A DNA stretch of 64,000 nt. Origin: Variovorax paradoxus. Lineage in GTDB: Bacteria; Pseudomonadota; Gammaproteobacteria; Burkholderiales; Burkholderiaceae_C. The translations under genes and the position numbers were made by a program. Location: assembly GCF_018614915.1 (NCBI RefSeq), contig NZ_JAGGNU010000034.1, positions 62,001 through 126,000 of the forward strand, read 5' to 3'. The notes beneath the pieces were generated by a model that did not search any database, was not told the origin of the DNA, and was given only the letters and a program-made list of their open reading frames with translations. Shown piece by piece: positions 41,513-50,671 of the stretch. How positions within the stretch are numbered: position 1 is the stretch's first letter; every line of letters begins with the position of its first letter.

Positions 41513-43384
41513 ATGCCCGATGCCGAAACGCCTGTCTGGGACTACGTGATCGTCGGCTCGGGCGCGGGCGGCGGCACTCTCGCGGCCCGCCTGGTCGAAG
41601 CCGGCATGCGCGTTTGCGTGCTCGAGGCCGGTGGCGATCCGCGCGTCGCTGGCGAACGCCTGCCCGAGGACTACGACGTGCCGGCCTTTCATGCCTTCGC
41701 CTGCGAGAACGCGGCGATGAGCTGGAACTTTCGCGTTCGCCATTACGCCGACGAAGGCCGGCAGGCCAGGGACTGGAAATACCAGACCGGGCAGGGCGTG
41801 CTCTACCCGCGCGCGGCGGCGCTGGGCGGCTGCACCTCGCACAACGCGATGATCTTCATGCTGCCGCACGATGGCGACTGGAACCACATCGCGCAGCTCA
41901 CGGGCGACCGTTCGTGGCGCGCCTCGCGCATGCGCCGCTACGCGCGGCGTGTCGAGGACTGCCGCCATCGGCCGCTCTGGCGGGCGCTGCGCCACGTGGG
42001 GCTGGACCCGACCGGGCACGGCTGGGGCGGCTGGCTGCGCACCGAGAAATCGATCCCCTTGTCGGTGCTGGGCGACGACAGCCTGGTGCGCGTGCTGCGC
42101 GACACGGCCAGCGCCTTCACGAGCAGCCTGCCCACGCCGCTGCTCAGCACCCTGCGCTGGGTGCGCAGCGGGCTGGGCGACCCCAACACGCGGCGCTGGC
42201 GGCCCGGCAGCTTCGAGGGCATCTGCTACACGCCGCTCGCCACCACCGACCACCGTCGCGTCGGCGTGCGCGAGCGGCTGCTCGACGTCGCCGGCAGGCA
42301 TCCGGGCCGCCTGCAGCTGGAGCTCGACGCGCTGGCCACGCGCGTCCTGTTCGACGCCGATGGCGCGGCCTGCGGCGTCGAGTACCTGAAAGGCAAGCGG
42401 CTCTACAGGGCGCACGAGACGCCGGCCACGGGGGAGGGCGTGCGGCGCGAAGTGCATGCGCGGCGCGAGGTGGTCCTGTGCGGTGGCGCGTTCAACACGC
42501 CGCAGCTCCTGATGCTGTCCGGCATCGGCCCGGCCGACGAGCTCGAAGCGCATGGCATCCCGCTGCGCAAGGCGCTACCGGGTGTCGGCCGCAACCTGCA
42601 GGACCGCTACGAGATCGCCGTCACTCACCGCATGCGCCAGCCCTGGGAGGTGCTCGAGGGTGCGCGCTTCGACCGCGACGACACGCTGTGGCGCCACTGG
42701 CACGAGGAACGCGCGGGCATGTACGCCTCCAACGGCGCGGCGCTGGGCGTGGTGCGCCGCTCGACCACCGCCGAACAGCCGGGCCAGGAGCCCGATCTCT
42801 TCTGCATGGCGCTGCTCGCGCGCTTCGAGGGCTATTTCCCGGGCTTCTCGAAGTTCGTTCGCGACCAGCCCGACCAGCTGACCTGGGCCGTGTTGAAAGG
42901 ACATACACACAACCGCGCCGGCACCGTGCGCCTGCGCTCGGCCGATCCGCGCGATACGCCGCTCGTGAACTTCCACTATTTCGACGAAGACGACGACCCC
43001 GCGGGCGAGGACCTGCGCGCCGTGGTGCAGGCGATCCGGTTCGTGCGCCGGATGACGGCGCCGCTGCTCGCCAGCGGATGGATCGCCGAGGAACTGGCGC
43101 CCGGGCCGGCCGCGCAGAGCGACGAGGCGCTGGCCCAGTACGTGCGCGACACGGCCTGGGGCCATCATGCTTCGTGCTCCTGCCCCATCGGCCCGGTCGA
43201 GGAGGGCGGCGTGCTCGATGGCGGCTTCGCCGTGCATGGCGTGCCGCGGCTGCGCGTCGTCGATGCCTCGGTTTTCCCGCGCATTCCCGGCTTCTTCGTG
43301 GCGGCGGCGGTCTACATGATCGCGGAGAAGGCCGCCGATGCGCTGCTGCACACGGCGGCGCGCACACCACTTTCGGCAAATTGA
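41513..43384 (+). CDS. GMC-family FAD-dependent oxidoreductase
   Basis: This 623-residue flavoenzyme has a near-N-terminal ADP-binding motif (YVIVGSGAGGGTLAARLVEAG), the GMC signature with GGCTSHNAMIF, the second signature GGAFNTPQLLMLSGIGP, and a C-terminal active-site region (GHHASCSCPIGP and PRLRVVDASVFPRIPGFFVAAAVYM in outline) with a catalytic His. GMC enzymes oxidise alcohols, sugars or sterols. No Tat or Sec signal is visible, so it is probably cytoplasmic. GTG 41507 is an alternative start. It lies 15 bases after the cytochrome gene and is probably in the same unit. Confidence 0.9.
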   Translation: MPDAETPVWDYVIVGSGAGGGTLAARLVEAGMRVCVLEAGGDPRVAGERLPEDYDVPAFHAFACENAAMSWNFRVRHYADEGRQARDWKYQTGQGVLYPRAAALGGCTSHNAMIFMLPHDGDWNHIAQLTGDRSWRASRMRRYARRVEDCRHRPLWRALRHVGLDPTGHGWGGWLRTEKSIPLSVLGDDSLVRVLRDTASAFTSSLPTPLLSTLRWVRSGLGDPNTRRWRPGSFEGICYTPLATTDHRRVGVRERLLDVAGRHPGRLQLELDALATRVLFDADGAACGVEYLKGKRLYRAHETPATGEGVRREVHARREVVLCGGAFNTPQLLMLSGIGPADELEAHGIPLRKALPGVGRNLQDRYEIAVTHRMRQPWEVLEGARFDRDDTLWRHWHEERAGMYASNGAALGVVRRSTTAEQPGQEPDLFCMALLARFEGYFPGFSKFVRDQPDQLTWAVLKGHTHNRAGTVRLRSADPRDTPLVNFHYFDEDDDPAGEDLRAVVQAIRFVRRMTAPLLASGWIAEELAPGPAAQSDEALAQYVRDTAWGHHASCSCPIGPVEEGGVLDGGFAVHGVPRLRVVDASVFPRIPGFFVAAAVYMIAEKAADALLHTAARTPLSAN

Positions 43385-43447
43385 CGGCCCCACGACCCTG
43401 GGCCGACACTTTTGTGAACCACGGGTCTTCAACTGAGGGGAACGCGC

Positions 43448-43879
43448 ATGGCCTATGACGTACAGCAACTGCTCGACATGTCGCAGGAGCAGCTCGACGA
43501 GCTCTTCCGCACCAGCCCGGCGGGCGACATTCCGTCGGGCGAGGCCGAGGGCACGGCGATCATCGCGCCCGGGACCCGCTACACCGTGTCTATTGCAAAG
43601 ATGGTCAACTTCTTCGGCTGGCAGGGCAAAGTGTTCGATGCCGGGAAGGGCGTGCTGAAGAACAAGGTCAGTCCCTTCGGCGTGCAGGCCATCGTCGCCA
43701 AGGTCTACAAGGGCGACAGCTGGCTCGACCAGAAGGAGTGCATCGTGCTCGACTACTCCGAGACCTCGCTGGTGGCCCACTGGATCCGCGACGAGATCCG
43801 CCTGATCTCCCCGGGCTTCTATCTGGGCAAGGTGTACTGGGGCAAAGAGCGGCTGATCGATTTCTGCCTCAAGTTCTAG
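43448..43879 (+). CDS. Conserved protein of unknown function in the redox cluster
   Basis: A 143-residue protein preceded by GAGGGGA. It lacks a signal peptide and membrane segments. It has many beta-prone and aromatic residues (MVNFFGWQGKVFDAGKG, KVYKGDSWLDQKECIVLDYSE in outline, FYLGKVYWGKERLIDF), suggesting a small beta-barrel or lipocalin-like fold that could hold a hydrophobic ligand. I do not recognise a named family. It sits between the GMC oxidoreductase and a membrane protein in the redox series. Confidence 0.7.
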   Translation: MAYDVQQLLDMSQEQLDELFRTSPAGDIPSGEAEGTAIIAPGTRYTVSIAKMVNFFGWQGKVFDAGKGVLKNKVSPFGVQAIVAKVYKGDSWLDQKECIVLDYSETSLVAHWIRDEIRLISPGFYLGKVYWGKERLIDFCLKF

Positions 43880-43900
43880 GGTCCGGCAGGCCGGAATGCG

Positions 43901-45199
43901 GTGACTCATCAATCGCACTTCATGGTGGTCGCAGCCATCTCCCCCGGCCGCGAAGCCGGGCTTCGGAAACTGCTGGCCACCATGAACCTGAGGCCCGGCG
44001 TGGTCGATCCGGCCAATGCCCTGCTGCCCTTCGCCGCGTTTCGGCGCTTGCATTTCGCACGCTTCGCCGTGCTCGGCGATGCGACCATGGCCGACCTCGA
44101 GGCCTTCGGCCTGCCGCGGCCCCCGCTGCCGATCTACCTGGTGTTCATGGGCGACTGCGATGGCCCCGCGCAGGAGCAACTGGTCCAGCTCGTGCGGCGC
44201 GCCGGCGAGGGCCTGCGTCGCATCTTCTCGCACTGCAGGGGGCTCGATCCGCGCGACGATCTGCTCGACTGGCTGATCGAGCACGACCGCCCGGTGGCCG
44301 CGCCCTACGTCAACTGGATCGGCCGCACCGTGCGGCAGATCCGCGAAGAGAGCGCATTGCAGCGCGCCCTGTCCTCGCGCGTGCCACGCGGTTTCGGCGA
44401 CGCTGCCGTCGACCCGCACACGATGCGGCGACAGCTGCTCTCGTTCGTGCGCGCGGAGCAAGCCGTCGGCAAGCTGGTGCTGACGCCGCCTGCGCCGACG
44501 CCGCTCGCTTGGCAGATTCGCAACATCCTCCATGCGATCGGCCTGCCGCTCGCCGGGCTCGTGCTGCTGCCGCTGCTGGTCGTGCTGCTGCCGGTCTTCC
44601 TCGTGCTGCTGCGCCGCCACGAGACGCGCGACCCGGAATACTGTCCGCGGCCGCGTGCAGCGGCCGTGCGCGAGATGCAGGAACTCGAGGACCACGACCC
44701 GAGCAACAGCTTCACCGCGCTCGGCCCGGTCAAGCCGGGCCTGTTCCGACGCTGGCTGGTGCAGCTGCTGCTGGTGCTGATCGCCTACGCATGCCGCCAC
44801 GTGTTCGGACGCGGCCATCTGGGGCGCGTGCGCACCATCCATTTTGCGCACTGGGTCTTCCTCGACGACAAGACCCGCGTGCTGTTCGCGAGCAACTACG
44901 ACGGCAGCCACGAGAGCTACATGGACGACTTCATCAACAAGGTCGCCTGGGGACTCAACCTGATCTTCAGCAACGGTTTCGGCTGGCCGCGCACCGACTG
45001 GCTCATCAAGGGCGGCGCACGCCACGAGCTGCGCTTCAAGCACTACCAGCGCGGCCACCAGTTGCCGACCCAGGTCTGGTACAAGGCCTACCCCGGTCTC
45101 ACGCTGGCCGACCTGGAGCGCAACCGGCGCATCCGCGAAGGCCTCGAGCAGGCCGGAATGAGCGAGGCCCAGGTGCTCGCATGGCTGAGGCTGCTATGA
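43901..45199 (+). CDS. Membrane protein with DyP-like alpha/beta regions, unknown function
   Basis: This 432-residue protein has a soluble N-terminal part (HFMVVAAISPGREAGLRKLL and FARFAVLGDATMADLEAF, ferredoxin-like patterns), and hydrophobic segments at about 208-233 and 285-303. The conserved-looking C-terminal region (IHFAHWVFLDDKTRVLFASNYDG, noted in outline, then SHESYMDDFINK) resembles the second ferredoxin-like half of dimeric alpha/beta-barrel proteins such as DyP peroxidases. It lacks the GxxDG and AHIR haem-binding motifs of DyP. The start is GTG 43901; ATG 43922 is an alternative. The stop overlaps the DyP gene (ATGA). Confidence 0.65.
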   Translation: MTHQSHFMVVAAISPGREAGLRKLLATMNLRPGVVDPANALLPFAAFRRLHFARFAVLGDATMADLEAFGLPRPPLPIYLVFMGDCDGPAQEQLVQLVRRAGEGLRRIFSHCRGLDPRDDLLDWLIEHDRPVAAPYVNWIGRTVRQIREESALQRALSSRVPRGFGDAAVDPHTMRRQLLSFVRAEQAVGKLVLTPPAPTPLAWQIRNILHAIGLPLAGLVLLPLLVVLLPVFLVLLRRHETRDPEYCPRPRAAAVREMQELEDHDPSNSFTALGPVKPGLFRRWLVQLLLVLIAYACRHVFGRGHLGRVRTIHFAHWVFLDDKTRVLFASNYDGSHESYMDDFINKVAWGLNLIFSNGFGWPRTDWLIKGGARHELRFKHYQRGHQLPTQVWYKAYPGLTLADLERNRRIREGLEQAGMSEAQVLAWLRLL

Positions 45200-46626
45200 A
45201 CGCCGAGTTCGAGGACATCCAGGGCCTGGTGCGCTTCGGCTACAAGCACCTGACGCAGGCCTCCTTCCTGCTGCTGCGCGTGCGCGATGCCGGTGCTGCG
45301 CGTGCCTGGCTCGCGAGTGCGCCGGTCACCAGCGCCATCGTGCGCAAGCCGCCGCCGGCAACCGCCATGCAGATCGCCTTCACCGCCCCGGGGCTGCGCG
45401 CGCTGGGCCTTGCAGAGGACGTCATCGGAGGCTTCTCGGCGGAGTTCCTGGCCGGCATGGGCAGCGACGAAAGCCGCGCGCGGCGACTCGGCGACCTCGG
45501 CGCGAACGATCCCGCGCGGTGGCAATGGGGCGGGGCATCGCAAGGCATGCCGCACGTACTCGTGATGCTCTATGCGGTGCCCGGCGGGCTCGACGAATGG
45601 CTTGCTGCCGTCCGCTCGCAATGCGAAGCGGGCTTCGATCTGATGGCTCGCCTCGGCACTTCCGACCTGGACGGCGTCGAGCCCTTCGGCTTCGTCGACG
45701 GCATCTCGCAGCCGCACGTCGACTGGGAACGCAAACGCCCGGCGCGCGACAAGGAGCAGTTCGCGTACACCAATCTCTCCTGCCTTGGCGAGTACCTGCT
45801 CGGCTACCCCAACGAGTACGGCGCCTACACCGACCGGCCCTTGCTGGACAGCACGCGCGACCCCGCGGCGCTGCTGCCGCGCGCGGAGGACGATGCCGGC
45901 AAGGCCGACCTCGGGCGCAACGGCAGCTACCTGGTGGTGCGCCAGCTGCAGCAGGACGTCGAAGCCTTCTGGCGCTTCATCGACAGCCAGGCGGGTGGCG
46001 ACGCGGCGCTGCGCAGGAAGCTGGCCGAGGCGATGGTCGGCCGCACGATGGAAGGCGCGCCGCTGGTTCCGGCCACCGCCGCCGATCCGCTGAACGGCTT
46101 CAGCTACGACGGCGATCCCGAGGGGCTGGGCTGTCCCTTCGGCGCGCACATCCGGCGCAGCAATCCGCGCAATGCCGACCTGCCGCCCGGCAGCGCGGAT
46201 CCGATCTCGCGCCTGGTGCGCACGCTCGGCTTCGGCTCGAAGGCCTTGCGAAACGACCTGATTGCCTCGACGCGCTTCCATCGGCTGCTGCGCCGGGGGC
46301 GCGAATATGGCGGTGCGCCGGGCGAGGACACGGGCCTGCACTTCATCTGCCTGGGGGCCAACATCGCGCGCCAGTTCGAGTTCGTGCAGGGGGCCTGGCT
46401 GGCCGGCACCAAGTTCGATGCGCTGGCCGGCGAAGGCGACCCGCTGGTCGGCCATCGCCTGCCCGGTGCGGACGGCATGCCGACCGACGGCTTCTCGATT
46501 CCCGTGCCCTCGGGGCCCGATTGCCGCCTGCCGGGCCTGCCGCAGTTCGTGACCGTGCAGGGCGGCGCTTATTTCTTCCTGCCCGGCATCCGTGCCCTGC
46601 GCTATTTGTCAAAGGTGCTGCCATGA
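45196..46626 (+). CDS. DyP-type haem peroxidase
   Basis: This 476-residue dye-decolorizing peroxidase has the distal-pocket motif GFVDGISQP (residues 165-173, catalytic Asp168) and the proximal-His region GCPFGAHIRRSNPRN, with a C-terminal FVTVQGGAYFFLPGI. The length is that of the larger DyP subclasses. There is no Tat signal, and no encapsulin gene or targeting peptide is seen, so it acts in the cytoplasm or inside the envelope with its neighbours. It overlaps both neighbours by four bases. Substrates are probably bulky organics with H2O2. Confidence 0.9.
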   Translation: MNAEFEDIQGLVRFGYKHLTQASFLLLRVRDAGAARAWLASAPVTSAIVRKPPPATAMQIAFTAPGLRALGLAEDVIGGFSAEFLAGMGSDESRARRLGDLGANDPARWQWGGASQGMPHVLVMLYAVPGGLDEWLAAVRSQCEAGFDLMARLGTSDLDGVEPFGFVDGISQPHVDWERKRPARDKEQFAYTNLSCLGEYLLGYPNEYGAYTDRPLLDSTRDPAALLPRAEDDAGKADLGRNGSYLVVRQLQQDVEAFWRFIDSQAGGDAALRRKLAEAMVGRTMEGAPLVPATAADPLNGFSYDGDPEGLGCPFGAHIRRSNPRNADLPPGSADPISRLVRTLGFGSKALRNDLIASTRFHRLLRRGREYGGAPGEDTGLHFICLGANIARQFEFVQGAWLAGTKFDALAGEGDPLVGHRLPGADGMPTDGFSIPVPSGPDCRLPGLPQFVTVQGGAYFFLPGIRALRYLSKVLP

Positions 46627-47849
46627 ACTCCAATCTCAGCCGCCCTGCGCCCCGGGCCAACACGGGTTCCGTCCTGAAGAACTCCATCAGCGATTCGGGG
46701 ATGGCCCTGCTGCGGCTGGAGCGCAGGTTCGATCCCTTCGTGCGCCCGGCCTTCGACGCGGTGCTGCGCGACCCGCTGGCGCGCTTGACGACGGCGCTGA
46801 TCAACAGCCGGCGGCCCGACGAAAGGCTGGCGATCGCGCAGGAAAAGTTGATGGTCGACGAGGAGAGCTTCACCGATTCGATCGTCCGCAGCTTCACCCA
46901 GCAGATGGGCGATCTCTGGAAGCCCGGCGGCTTCGAGCGCGGCGGCAACACCAAGACGCAGGGCATCGTGCGCGGCGAATTCATCGTGCACGAAGACATC
47001 CCGGAGCACATGAAGCGCGGCATCTACGCCAGGCCCCAGACTTTTCGCGCCTGGGTGCGCTTCTCGGGGCCCGGCCCCTACATCACGCCCGACATCGACG
47101 ACGTCGGCTTCATGAGCATCAGCATCAAGCTGCTGGGCGTGCCCGGCCCGAAGCTGATGGAGGAAGAGAAGCACACGCTGGACATGTTCGGCGTCTCCAC
47201 GCCCACCTTCGTCACGCCCGACGCAAAGGCCAATGCGGCGTTGCAGATCGAAAGCGTGAAGAACGCGCAGATCTTCTACTTCGTCAACTTCCGCGACCCG
47301 CACGTCCTCGACCTGGTCATGCAGTCGCTCTTCATCAAGACGCAGTCCAGCCCCTTCGAGGCGCCGTACTTCAGCTGCGTGCCCTACCTGATGGGCGAAG
47401 GGCAGGCGATGCAGTATTCGGTCTGGCCGAAGACGAAGAAGCGCACGCCGATCCCGCGGCTGCCGCTGCGCCCGCCCGACGACTACCTGCGCCAGGCGAT
47501 GGTGGCCTCGTTGGCCGCGGGCGACGTGGAGTTCGACATCCGGCTGCAGATGCAGACCGACCCGCATCGGATGCCGATCGAGAACGCGGGCGTGCTGTGG
47601 CCCGAGAAGCTGTCGCCGCGCGTCTCCGTGGCCACGCTGCGCCTGCCGCGCCAGAAGTTCGACTCGCCGGCGCAGATGGAATTCGCGAAGCGGCTGTCGT
47701 ACAACCCCTGGCACACCATTCCCGAGCACCGGCCGCTGGGGAACCAGAGCCGGGCGCGCAAACGGATGTACTGGGAGCTGTCGCAACTCAGGCACCGGAT
47801 GAACGCGATGCCGCATTTCGAGCCGACGGGGGATGAGGTGTTCGAGTAG
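46623..47849 (+). CDS. Catalase-fold protein of unknown activity
   Basis: This 408-residue protein of the catalase superfamily's short branch is recognised by AWVRFSGPGPYITPDIDDVGFMSISIK (in outline), TFVTPD, and the C-terminal YNPWHTIPEHRPLGNQSR. It is shorter than true catalases (about 480 or more) and nearer to allene oxide synthase-like members. At the position where I expect the distal haem His (HAK-AHG pattern before VRxEF) it reads NTKTQG (residues 109-114), with no His. Hydrogen peroxide disproportionation is therefore doubtful. It is the last gene of the redox series, coupled to the DyP gene by ATGA. Confidence 0.78.
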   Translation: MNSNLSRPAPRANTGSVLKNSISDSGMALLRLERRFDPFVRPAFDAVLRDPLARLTTALINSRRPDERLAIAQEKLMVDEESFTDSIVRSFTQQMGDLWKPGGFERGGNTKTQGIVRGEFIVHEDIPEHMKRGIYARPQTFRAWVRFSGPGPYITPDIDDVGFMSISIKLLGVPGPKLMEEEKHTLDMFGVSTPTFVTPDAKANAALQIESVKNAQIFYFVNFRDPHVLDLVMQSLFIKTQSSPFEAPYFSCVPYLMGEGQAMQYSVWPKTKKRTPIPRLPLRPPDDYLRQAMVASLAAGDVEFDIRLQMQTDPHRMPIENAGVLWPEKLSPRVSVATLRLPRQKFDSPAQMEFAKRLSYNPWHTIPEHRPLGNQSRARKRMYWELSQLRHRMNAMPHFEPTGDEVFE

Positions 47850-47978
47850 GTTCGCGCTGTCGGTGCGGAGGCGGGCGGTGTGCGCTGGTCCGGCCGACGT
47901 CACCGGCCCTTCGGGCTTCCCTGCGCTGCTCGCGCCAGGCGGGGTCTCGCTCAAACTCGCCTTCGGCTCAAACCGGCC

Positions 47979-48671
47979 TTAGCCGGGAAAGTCGAAGCCG
48001 GGCTGCCCGGCGCGCCAGGGCGGATATTTCTGCATCACCTGCGCAAAGACCGGCGCAGCAAGCCGTTCGGCCAGCCAGGCGCGAAGCCGCGGCCAGGGTT
48101 GGGACTCGAACCAAGCCGCATCGACTTGCGCGAACTGCCGCACGAACGGGGCGATCGCGATGTCGGCGAACGCTGCATGCTCGCCGTGCAGGCAGCGCGT
48201 GACGGCCAGGCCTTCTTCGAGCCGAGCCAGGAAGAGGGCGCCTCTCTCGCGGTGCGCGCCGGCATCGGCAACGGGATTCCGCTCGGGGTACTTGTAGCCG
48301 TCGAGATGCGCCTTGAACTCGCCGTCGCACTCGGCAACGAGCGCGAGCATTTCGTCCAGCGTCGCGCCTCCGGGCTGCAGCCAGCTTTCGGGATCGTTGC
48401 GCCGCAAGGCCCACAGCATGATGTCCAGGCTCTGGTCGATCACGCGGCCGTCCACGTCGACCAGCACCGGCACCGTGCCCTTGGGCGATGCCGCCAGCAG
48501 CTCGGCCGGCTTGTCGCGCAGCACGACCTCGCGCAGCTCGCAGCGCTGGCCGCTCGCGGCGATCGCCATGCGCGCGCGCATCGCATAGGGACAGCGGCGG
48601 AACGAGTACAGGATCGGCCGCGCCCCGCCGGCCTTCGTCAGATCAGCCTGCGGATGGTCTTCTTGCGCCAT
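47979..48671 (-). CDS. Glutathione S-transferase family protein
   Basis: This 230-residue protein has an N-terminal thioredoxin-like GST domain (PILYSFRRCPYAMRARMAIA; the CPYA sequence recalls the Grx2/omega-type Cys active site), followed by TVPVLV and IDQSLDIMLW, and an all-helical C-terminal domain. A Cys rather than Ser/Tyr active site suggests glutathione-dependent reduction or dehalogenation-type chemistry. The ATG at 48671 overlaps the last 34 bases of the upstream MATE gene, with which it is probably co-transcribed. Confidence 0.82.
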   Translation of the reverse strand: MAQEDHPQADLTKAGGARPILYSFRRCPYAMRARMAIAASGQRCELREVVLRDKPAELLAASPKGTVPVLVDVDGRVIDQSLDIMLWALRRNDPESWLQPGGATLDEMLALVAECDGEFKAHLDGYKYPERNPVADAGAHRERGALFLARLEEGLAVTRCLHGEHAAFADIAIAPFVRQFAQVDAAWFESQPWPRLRAWLAERLAAPVFAQVMQKYPPWRAGQPGFDFPG

Positions 48672-50059
48672 GCGAAGCGGTAGTAGCTGGCCTGCAGCGT
48701 CAGCATCGCGATGAAGGCCGCGGGGTAGGCGATCCAGATGCCGTTGAGCCCCATGCGGTGGCTCAGCCACCAGGCCACCGGCACCTCGATCAGCGCGATG
48801 CAGAAGATCGAGATCGCGGTCGGCACCAGCACCGAGCCGCTGGCGCGCATGATCCCCGAGAGCGCCGCGCCCATGCCGAAGATCACGGTGCTCCACAGCA
48901 TGATGTGCAAGAGCGTCTGCGCCACCTCGATCACGGGCTCGCTGGTGATGAAGAAGCCCATCAGCGGGCGCGAGAACAAATAGCCCAGCAGCACCAGGCC
49001 GCCGGTCAGCACCAGGTTCATCTGCAGCGCGGTGCGCGTGATGGCGCCCAGACGCTCGGCCTGGCCGGCACCGATGGCCTGAGCGCCGAGGATCGAGGCC
49101 GTGATCGCGATCGAGATCGCCGGGAACTGCACATAGGCCACCACCTGGTTCACCGCGCCGTAGGCCGCGGTGGCGTTCGAGCCGTAGGCATTGACGAAGG
49201 ACAGCAGCGCGAGCTCGGCCAGCGAGACCACGATCATCTGCACGCCGGTCGGCACGCCGACCTTGAGCACCGCCTTCAACAGCGCCGGGCGCACGCGCAG
49301 ATGGCGCAAGAAGTCGGCATCGGGTGCCAGCGGGCTCTTCGTGCGCCGCAGGTGGAAGGCCAGCCAGGTGGTCGCGACCACGAAGGAGACCACCGTCGCC
49401 CAGGCGCCGCTGGCCACGCCGAGCATCGGCAGGCCGAACCAGCCGCGGATGAGCGCCGGCGTGATCGCGAGGCCGAGCACGGTCGAGATCATCAGGGTGT
49501 AGAGCGGCGTCACCGTGTCGCCCACGCCGCGCAGCATGGCGGTGGAGAGCAGGAACACGAACAGGCCCGGCATCGCGATCAGGATGATCCGCGCGTAGGC
49601 CGTGGCATCGGCGAGGATGTCCGGCGGCGTGCCCAGTGCAGCCAGCATGGGCTGCGTGAAGGTGCCGCCGAAGACCGCGACGGCGAGCGCGAACAGCACG
49701 CCCACGGTGAGCGTGGTGCCGGCCACGGCGCGCGCCTTCTCGGGCTCGCGGGCACCCCAGGCCTGGCCGATCAGCACCGAGGCGCCGGCACCCAGGCCGA
49801 TGGTGAAGGCGATGAAGAAGAACATCACCGGGAAGAAGCTCGACACCGCGGCCAGCGCACCGACGCCGATCATCTGCCCCAGGTAGACGTTATTGAGCGT
49901 GCCCGACAGCGACTGCAGGATATTGCTGAGCAGCATGGGCGCGAGGAAGAACAGGAAGGTCTTCCACAGCGGGCGCGAGGCCATGGCGGCCGCGCGCGGG
50001 TTGAGATGCGGGGCAGGGGGCACCGCTTCGGTGACCGCGGCGGGCGTCTCGGCGCTCAT
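48638..50059 (-). CDS. MATE-family efflux transporter
   Basis: This 473-residue inner-membrane protein has 12 membrane helices in two related halves (FFLAPMLLSNILQSLSGTLNN near the start, GVPTGVQMIVVSLAELALLSFVNAYGS in outline mid-protein). These identify the NorM/DinF MATE family, which exports cationic drugs with Na+ or H+. A polar N-terminal extension of about 35 residues is present. The ATG at 50059 overlaps the stop of the DUF2239 gene upstream by four bases. Confidence 0.92.
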   Translation of the reverse strand: MSAETPAAVTEAVPPAPHLNPRAAAMASRPLWKTFLFFLAPMLLSNILQSLSGTLNNVYLGQMIGVGALAAVSSFFPVMFFFIAFTIGLGAGASVLIGQAWGAREPEKARAVAGTTLTVGVLFALAVAVFGGTFTQPMLAALGTPPDILADATAYARIILIAMPGLFVFLLSTAMLRGVGDTVTPLYTLMISTVLGLAITPALIRGWFGLPMLGVASGAWATVVSFVVATTWLAFHLRRTKSPLAPDADFLRHLRVRPALLKAVLKVGVPTGVQMIVVSLAELALLSFVNAYGSNATAAYGAVNQVVAYVQFPAISIAITASILGAQAIGAGQAERLGAITRTALQMNLVLTGGLVLLGYLFSRPLMGFFITSEPVIEVAQTLLHIMLWSTVIFGMGAALSGIMRASGSVLVPTAISIFCIALIEVPVAWWLSHRMGLNGIWIAYPAAFIAMLTLQASYYRFAWRKKTIRRLI

Positions 50060-50613
50060 GTGGCACTCCAGGCGGACGCCGCGAGCTTGTGCAGGTGCAG
50101 GCGCACGTCCTCCGGCCAGGGCGCGACGAGTTCGTCGAAGCGCGCGCGCTCGCCGGCGAACAGGGCGCGGGCCGCTTCCTCGAAGCCGGGCAGGTCGCCA
50201 GCGATCGCGGTCATGAAGCGGTAGGCGGCTTCGCGCGCCGCGCGTTCGGCGTCGCGGTCGGCATGAATGCGGCGTGCCTCGTCGACCAGCTTGCGCAGCG
50301 CGACCGAGGCGCCGCCGGGCTGGCGGCTGAGCCAATCCCAGTGGCGAGGGAGCAGGGTGACCTCGCGCGCGACCACGCCGAGCTTCGGGCGGCCGACACC
50401 GCGCGCGGCCTGCTCATCGCGATTTTCAGACAGGTCCGTGGCGTATTCGCGCAGGTCGAGATCCAGGCGATCACCCGTGGCGTCGTCGAACACGAAGGGC
50501 GGAACTTCGTCGGCGCGCGCACGCAGCAGGGCAATCACTTCGGCGCGCGGGCCGGCCGCGACGCGGCGGAAGCCGACGAAGGCGGTGAGGGTGGATTCGG
50601 GGCTGGAAGACAT
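50056..50613 (-). CDS. DUF2239 family protein
   Basis: This 185-residue soluble protein is recognised by its start TAFVGFRRVAAGP and the conserved GRPKLGVVAREVTLLPRHWDWL, in outline, followed by QPGGASVALRKLVDEAR. That is the DUF2239 pattern and looks like a small DNA-binding or helical fold. Function is unknown. It overlaps the MATE gene by four bases, suggesting a common unit with MATE and GST. Confidence 0.85.
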   Translation of the reverse strand: MSSSPESTLTAFVGFRRVAAGPRAEVIALLRARADEVPPFVFDDATGDRLDLDLREYATDLSENRDEQAARGVGRPKLGVVAREVTLLPRHWDWLSRQPGGASVALRKLVDEARRIHADRDAERAAREAAYRFMTAIAGDLPGFEEAARALFAGERARFDELVAPWPEDVRLHLHKLAASAWSAT

Positions 50614-50671
50614 GGGCGCGGATAATACCCGGACAAAACGACGAGCGCAATCTACCCGGATGAAATGAGGT

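Noticed and set aside
38957..42553. A 1198-codon open frame on the minus strand opposite the cytochrome and GMC genes
   Set aside because: It is the antisense shadow of genes with haem, lipobox and FAD motifs; its composition is that of reversed high-GC coding sequence.
47850..47978. Gene or terminator between the catalase-fold gene and GST
   Set aside because: The 129 bases contain only weak short complementarities around CGCCTTCGGC-type sequence and no coding signal.
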